This document shows, one piece after another, positions 59,455 to 64,000 of a DNA stretch of 64,000 nucleotides. The translations under genes and the position numbers were made by a program. The notes below the pieces were generated by a model. That model was not told the origin of the DNA. It did no database searches and saw nothing but the letters and a program-made list of their open reading frames with translations. Positions within the stretch are counted from its first letter, which is position 1. Each line of letters starts with the position of its first letter. The stretch comes from Stereocaulon alpinum (Eukaryota > Ascomycota > Lecanoromycetes > Lecanorales > Stereocaulaceae). The DNA lies in the NCBI GenBank assembly GCA_018257865.1, contig JAEUBA010000029.1, positions 186,001 through 250,000 on the forward strand, read 5' to 3'.

Positions 59455-60054
59455 TTTCCTACCATCTTGATACCCAATACAGCAACTGGTTTCTTTGTGT
59501 CTCGAACGAGCGGTTCCTTTCCTGGGAGGACCTCGGTGGCTAGGCTACGAGGATCATAGGGAGCTGGAGGGCGTAAAGGATGGTGGATTTTACGAGGCGA
59601 TGGTGGATTTCACGAGGCGATGGTGGAAAGGGGATAATTTTGTATTGCTATTGCTCAAGAAGAGCTCTATAGGGAGATAATCAATGATGAGAGTCTAAAG
59701 ACAATGTTACTTCAAATGACATGCTTTTTTCTGCGTGATATGCTGTTGCCTGCCCAAAGTTCAGCCTTGAGCCCGCAAGACATTCTGCATCCGCCACTCT
59801 TACCATCCGTGGAACATACGTGATCCCCACCACCGAAAGTTCTCCGTCCACATCCTTCACCCATCATTCAACAAGCCCTCAACGTACCCACCAAACCTAC
59901 CAGAAAGCTAGCAACGTCGCAATCTCCCACGCTCGTCAAAAAAACCTTCTATACCAACCCCTTCAACTCCCTCCCATCTCCCACTCCTCCTACACCTCCT
60001 CAAACACCCTCCTAAATCCCCCCCACCACCACCACCCCCCTCCTCCCCACCACA
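59455..60054. other. Intergenic region between HSP9/12 and the WBP11-domain gene
   Basis: 600 bp containing the 20-bp tandem at 59579 and, from about 59800, a strongly C/A- and CT-rich tract leading to the next start codon, probably promoter and leader. No other gene is supported. Confidence 0.45.
59579..59626 (+). repeat. 20-bp tandem repeat in the HSP9/12 3' region
   Basis: Two near-identical units (GATGGTGGATTT(T/C)ACGAGGC) and the first 8 bp of a third, about 125 bp past the stop codon. Confidence 0.85.
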
Positions 60055-61155
60055 ATGCCCAAAACCAAAGACCGCACCCTAAACCCAGCAACCGCCCAAC
60101 TAAAATCCGACAAAGCCAAAGCCCTCCGCAAAGGCAAAGCCGCCGTCCTAGCCCAACGCACAGAACGCTATGCGTCCCGCAATCCCTCTCGTCTCGAGTC
60201 CACCATCGAGAGTCTGAAAGCGTCAAGAGAGAGTCAGGGCGGGAAGCTGGGAAGTAGAGAGGAGAAACAGTTACGGGATGCGGAGGTGGATTTGGGGAGG
60301 GTGAGGAGGGCTAGGGAGGTGTTGGGGGAGAGGGCACCTACATTTGGGGGACGGGGTGGGAAAGAAGGCGGGGGAAGAGGGCGGGGAGGCGGTGATGGGG
60401 GAGGAAGAGGGAGGCGTGCGTATGCGGGATTGGGTAAGAGAGGGAGAGATGAGCAGGGTGGTGAAAGGGCGAGTAGTGGTAGCGACACAGACGAGAGCGT
60501 ACGTCGTATACCCTGGCCTAGGGATACGCCGCCTCCTGTACCGCGCCAACATCAGCACCAACATCAGCATCAACGTCCTCCCCGTCATTCTACAAACGCA
60601 AACAGCGAACCCCTAGGCGCTGGACGCCGCTTCCCGGATCGCATAGATACAGATACTACTCGCAAGGAAGGCGAAGAGGTTGTTCCTGACACGTCCTTAC
60701 CAGCTAAACTCACACCTACACTTATACCTGCTACGAAAACCACGTATGAGAGCGCTCCGCAAGTCAGGGATCTGAGGAAAGAAGCTACGGAGCGATTCGT
60801 GCCGGTTGCTGTGAGGAAGAAGATTGAGGCGTCGAAGGGGAAGGGGTGGAAGTTGTTGGAGGAAGAGGAGGTGGAGAGGCTGGAGAGGGAGGGGTATGGT
60901 GGTGGTGGTGGGAATGTTGGAGGTGGTATGGTTGTGGGTGGGGTGGTGGTTGGGGGGGAGGTGGGTGGTGGGGATGAGGGGGATATGGAAGGGAGGAGGT
61001 TGGAAGAGGAGGAGGAGAGGTTTAGGAGGGAGATGGAGATGGAGATGGATGTTGGGGAAACAGGAGAGGGAGATGCAGGAAGGGGGGAAGAAGGAGAGGG
61101 GAGACAAGGGCCGAGGGGGGTTGAGCTCGAGGAGGTTGATGATGAGGATCTGTGA
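60055..61155 (+). CDS. WBP11-domain protein (putative splicing-related), 366 aa
   Basis: Single exon from ATG 60055. The N-terminus MPKTKDRTLNPATAQLKSDK with following KALRKGKAAVLAQR is the Wbp11 motif (NP...KK-rich helix) found in WW-domain-binding protein 11 and fungal relatives. RRIPWPRDTPPPVP near residue 150 is a proline motif suited to WW or SH3 partners, and RDLRKEATERFVPVAVRKKI near 240-265 is a second conserved block. The middle (about 95-130) and the C-terminus are low-complexity Gly/Arg and Gly/Val/Glu tracts. Human WBP11 works with PQBP1 in pre-mRNA splicing; a nuclear role is likely here but inferred. The ORF is intact despite purine-rich repetitive codons. Confidence 0.8.
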   Translation: MPKTKDRTLNPATAQLKSDKAKALRKGKAAVLAQRTERYASRNPSRLESTIESLKASRESQGGKLGSREEKQLRDAEVDLGRVRRAREVLGERAPTFGGRGGKEGGGRGRGGGDGGGRGRRAYAGLGKRGRDEQGGERASSGSDTDESVRRIPWPRDTPPPVPRQHQHQHQHQRPPRHSTNANSEPLGAGRRFPDRIDTDTTRKEGEEVVPDTSLPAKLTPTLIPATKTTYESAPQVRDLRKEATERFVPVAVRKKIEASKGKGWKLLEEEEVERLEREGYGGGGGNVGGGMVVGGVVVGGEVGGGDEGDMEGRRLEEEEERFRREMEMEMDVGETGEGDAGRGEEGEGRQGPRGVELEEVDDEDL

Positions 61156-61489
61156 GGATGGGGATACGGTTATTGAGACTTAATTATATGATACCCAAAA
61201 GGTACGACTATTCAGGCAAGAGAATGAAGAGAATAGAGAGATATGTTGTTGCACTCGATCATCGGAACTTCACATTATAACGAAAGCTGCCGTGTTCATG
61301 TTCTAGAAAGCCATTTGTGTCTAAAGTACATCATGATCCGAACCAAGGAAACCATCACTTGCAGAAATCATGCCGCCGAACAGAATAGCATCATTTTTGG
61401 TGATTTAGAGCCCGCCAGGGACGCTGAGACGAAAAGGAAGCGAGAGAGAATGCAAAGCCGTTCAACATCTGTCCGTCTTCTCCTTACGC
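61156..61489. other. Convergent intergenic region between WBP11-domain gene and Sub2
   Basis: 334 bp holding the two 3' ends. Nothing else recognised. Confidence 0.45.
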
Positions 61490-63434
61490 TCAATTGCCCA
61501 TATAAGTGCTTGAGTCAATGTGTTCGGGGACAGTACTGTAGTTGTTATCAGCACATCGTCACTAGAAGCAAGGTCTAGGAGATACGCTTACGGGATAGCC
61601 ACTTCGAAACGCTTCTCGATTGCCTTCATAACTTCTTCATCCGCTTCGCTGCTGACGAAAGAGATACTGAGACCCTTCGTCCCGAAACGTCCAGCACGAC
61701 CAACTCTATGTAGGTATGAGTCCGCATCGCCAGGTAGGTCGTAATTAATAGCGAGATTGATTCGCTCAATGTCAATACCACGACCGAAGACATCAGTGGC
61801 GACACAGATACGCTTGTTGAACTCCTTGAACTCTTTATAGCGTTTGATACTGGAATAATTAGCGTAGACCTGTGGCGAAGGTTGGAGTGGTACTTACCGT
61901 TCCTCCTGGCTGACGCCCGAGTGTACTGCGATGCTGGGGAAGTTACATTCGCGAAGCAGCTTGTCTAGCTCTGTGGCTCGGAGGGTGCTCTTTACGAAGA
62001 TGATGACTTGATTGAACTCCAGTGTGTCAAGAAGCTCGTTCAGTTTCCGATTCTTCTCCTGCTCGCCGAGCTTAACGTAATATTGTTGTAGACCGTGTAG
62101 CGTGAGCTTGGTCTCGTCGTCAACGTAGATCTCGAGAGGATTCTGCATGAACTTCTTGCAGATAGGTCTGATCTCTTGGGAGAGGGTGGCGCTGAACATC
62201 ATCACTTGCTTCTGAGTGGGAGTGGCTCGGAAGATATCCTGGACGTCGCGGCGCATGTCTGATCTTCTGTCTCAGCTTTTATTCGTATAATTGATGTATA
62301 GGTATAGTCACCGATTTGATCGAGCATCTTGTCACACTCATCAAGGACGAAGACTTTGCAGTTGCTCAGCCGAAGCTTCTTCTCTCGAACCAATGCGTTT
62401 AATCGGCCCGGTGTTGCAACGATAACATGAGGGTGGGTGTCCTTGTTGGCTAAGGTCTCGACGTCCTTCTGCATCGGTGTTCCACCGTAGAAAACCGCGG
62501 TCTTGACTTCTGGGAGGTATTTGCTGAATCGGGCGTATTCATTCTTGATCTGGTAGGCAAGTTCACGAGTATGGCACATAACCAGGACTGCGCACTCGCC
62601 GGGCACTGGTTCGATTTGTTGAAGGGTCGTGAGTACAAAGACTGCGGTCTTTCCGAGACCAGATTTTGCCTGGCAGAGAACATCGGTTCCAAGAATCGCT
62701 TGTGGGATGCACACTTGCTGGACTGTATTAAGGCGAACCGATGTCAGACTTGTTATCCCGAATGAATATGTGATGAAAACGCCCAGTCCACCGTCATGTC
62801 CGTCCATCTCGCAATTACATTTTGTTTTGGAAGAGATTTTAAGGATTCTGCCAAAGCCAAGCAAAACAGCCGTGAAGTTCAAAGGGATCTTTCTGGACAT
62901 GCGCGACGCATGTTTGCGGGCGGCCATGGAAGTCTCTTCATCGCCATGCTCTGGAACCTCCATCATTGTGAACATCATCTCTAAGGACGACAGCAGCAAT
63001 GTGATTCACTTGAAGCGCCTTCGATCCGTTGTTGCTACCTGCAGTCGGAATGCAGTATAGCTAGATCCAGTGAGACTTCCTTGGACCGCCCGCATTTCGT
63101 TCAACATAGCTCAATGATACCTCTCGCGAAGATGGACGGACGGTGGACACACGGCATTGGATGAAGCTGGGGAGGAAACTTATGACTGACCCTCCGATGG
63201 ATGCTCGAAACCGCAGTCGGTAATGGCCCGGAGAAGCTCTGGCTTCAACAAAAAATCTCGGAAACCGGTGGAGTGTATGCCAACATAGCTGCCCTTCTTG
63301 CCCTCATTTCCTCCGGAGACGGTCAGGTCGCCTTTCTTGCTCGCTCCATTAGTGGCTGCTGGCGCTGCGGTTGTTGTGTCATTTGTTTGGAGTTCCTCGT
63401 CAGAGTAGTCAATGAGATCTTCTTCGTGAGACAT
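61490..63434 (-). CDS. sub2: ATP-dependent RNA helicase Sub2/UAP56, 439 aa
   Basis: Five exons: 63434-63191, 62722-62312, 62258-61898, 61849-61592 and 61535-61490; introns of 468, 53, 48 and 56 nt. The protein begins MSHEEDLIDYSDEE and shows GFRDFLLKPELLRAI, the family Q-motif region FEHPSEVQQVCIP rebuilt across intron 1, AKSGLGKT (motif I), TPGR, DECD (motif II), MFSATLS (motif III), HSGVSQEERIK, ATDVFGRGID and HRVGRAGRFG (motif VI), ending STYMGN. The DECD sequence and overall length identify the Sub2/UAP56 branch, which loads on pre-mRNA during spliceosome assembly and, with TREX and Yra1, drives mRNA export. Intron 1 is several times longer than the others and mostly open in frame with exon 2, an oddity noted separately. 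Divergent from Rpr2. Confidence 0.95.
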
Positions 63435-63904
63435 GGTGTGAAGATGAGAGAAGGTAAGGCTGTAGAAGCTGAGGATGAGCTTAAGTGGAAGCTGTTGAAG
63501 AGATGCGGGGCGCAAATTGGGAGCACAAGGCTACAGATTTGGGCTGGTTGTTATGATCGTGGAGTCAGTCTCGAAGAAGCGTACAAAGGTCCGCGGCTCG
63601 AGAATTGAGAACAACTCTTGCCCACAGGATGCAAGAGTAGTTTGAAGGAGCTATGTGGTCGGTGTGGATGGAATGTGGTGTTGTGATGGAGGAAGGTGAA
63701 AGATGTAGAGAGCGTCGACTCAGGTAACAAATTCAAAGGTCGCGCTAGTCACTAGCGTTGAGCGAATATGGTGCGGCTTTTATATGTTGAGCTTCACGCT
63801 GCACAACTTCCACACGCAATGCACTTCTCGGATTTTTCACTCCCTCTTTGTTCCCAAGTCTTGTCGCAGTCGTTTCCCAGTGGCCAAGGGTAGCTTACGA
63901 AGCC
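63435..63904. other. Divergent promoter between Sub2 and Rpr2
   Basis: 470 bp with both promoters. AT-rich TTTTATATG near 63778 is a possible TATA-like element for Rpr2. No coding sequence is supported. Confidence 0.4.
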
Positions 63905-64000
63905 ATGGCTTCAGAGAAGGTCAAGGCCCATAAGGGGCTCCAGCAGAAGCACCTTCATTCACGGATTTCGTACCTCTATCAGGCTGCTATATATCTCTCA
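63905..64000 (+). CDS. rpr2: RNase P protein subunit Rpr2/Rpp21-like, first 32 codons (runs off the window end)
   Basis: ATG 63905 opens a frame reading MASEKVKAHKGLQQ and then KHLHSRISYLYQAAIYLS up to the last base. The (R/K)HLHSRISYLYQA segment is characteristic of the N-terminal helix of Rpr2/Rpp21/Snm1 proteins, zinc-ribbon subunits of RNase P that help mature the 5' end of tRNAs. The zinc-binding cysteines lie beyond the window, so the call rests on this helix alone. Confidence 0.72.
   Translation, partial: MASEKVKAHKGLQQKHLHSRISYLYQAAIYLS

Overview
The window is nuclear DNA of a filamentous ascomycete (Pezizomycotina). Genes are split by short spliceosomal introns, mostly 47-155 nt, with GTRNGT donors and CTAAC/CTGAC-like branch sites. 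The families are fungal: a Clr5-domain protein, an AreA/NIT2 GATA factor, the NIMA kinase, an FLC/TRP-like channel, DASH subunit Hsk3, HSP9/12 and a fungal Mtr-type amino acid transporter. The class (Dothideomycetes, Leotiomycetes or other) cannot be fixed from this sequence alone. I assembled exon models by hand; in each intact spliced gene the exon lengths sum to a multiple of three.

Layout. 1-515: 5' part of a Clr5-domain gene (minus), then a gene-poor stretch with a family of degenerate direct repeats (741-1343) and one doubtful ORF. 2.9-5.7 kb: a short-chain dehydrogenase and a proline iminopeptidase-like hydrolase, divergent. 6.6-9.7 kb: a DASH-type cryptochrome facing the beta subunit of the nascent-polypeptide-associated complex, whose best gene model contains a one-nucleotide exon. 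10.7-14.2 kb: a full-length but heavily broken assimilatory nitrate reductase. 17.5-20.4 kb: the global nitrogen regulator AreA/NIT2, preceded by 3.3 kb without a gene. 22.1-25.7 kb: the kinetochore DASH subunit Hsk3 and a ketopantoate-reductase-like protein with a long disordered tail. 29.2-37.4 kb: NIMA kinase, an ankyrin/BTB protein and an FLC/TRP-like channel. 37.4-43.1 kb: nearly empty. 43.1-47.5 kb: a C2H2 factor resembling FlbC and a coiled-coil protein resembling BLOC-1 subunit CNL1. 47.5-52.6 kb: empty apart from a 20-bp perfect palindrome. 52.6-64 kb: a dense run with Ipi1, a roadblock/LC7 protein, an amino acid transporter, HSP9/12, a WBP11-domain protein, the helicase Sub2/UAP56 and the first codons of RNase P subunit Rpr2.

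How the genes relate. There is no operon or secondary-metabolite cluster, and most genes are unrelated housekeeping functions. The one functional pairing is the nitrate reductase relic next to AreA, the activator that normally switches nitrate reductase on. Several genes belong to RNA or ribosome biology (Ipi1, Sub2, Rpr2, WBP11 domain, NAC beta), with no visible co-regulation. No CRISPR, rRNA, tRNA or intact transposon was recognised. The items most worth a second look are the one-nucleotide exon, the nitrate reductase pseudogene and two families of diverged repeats.
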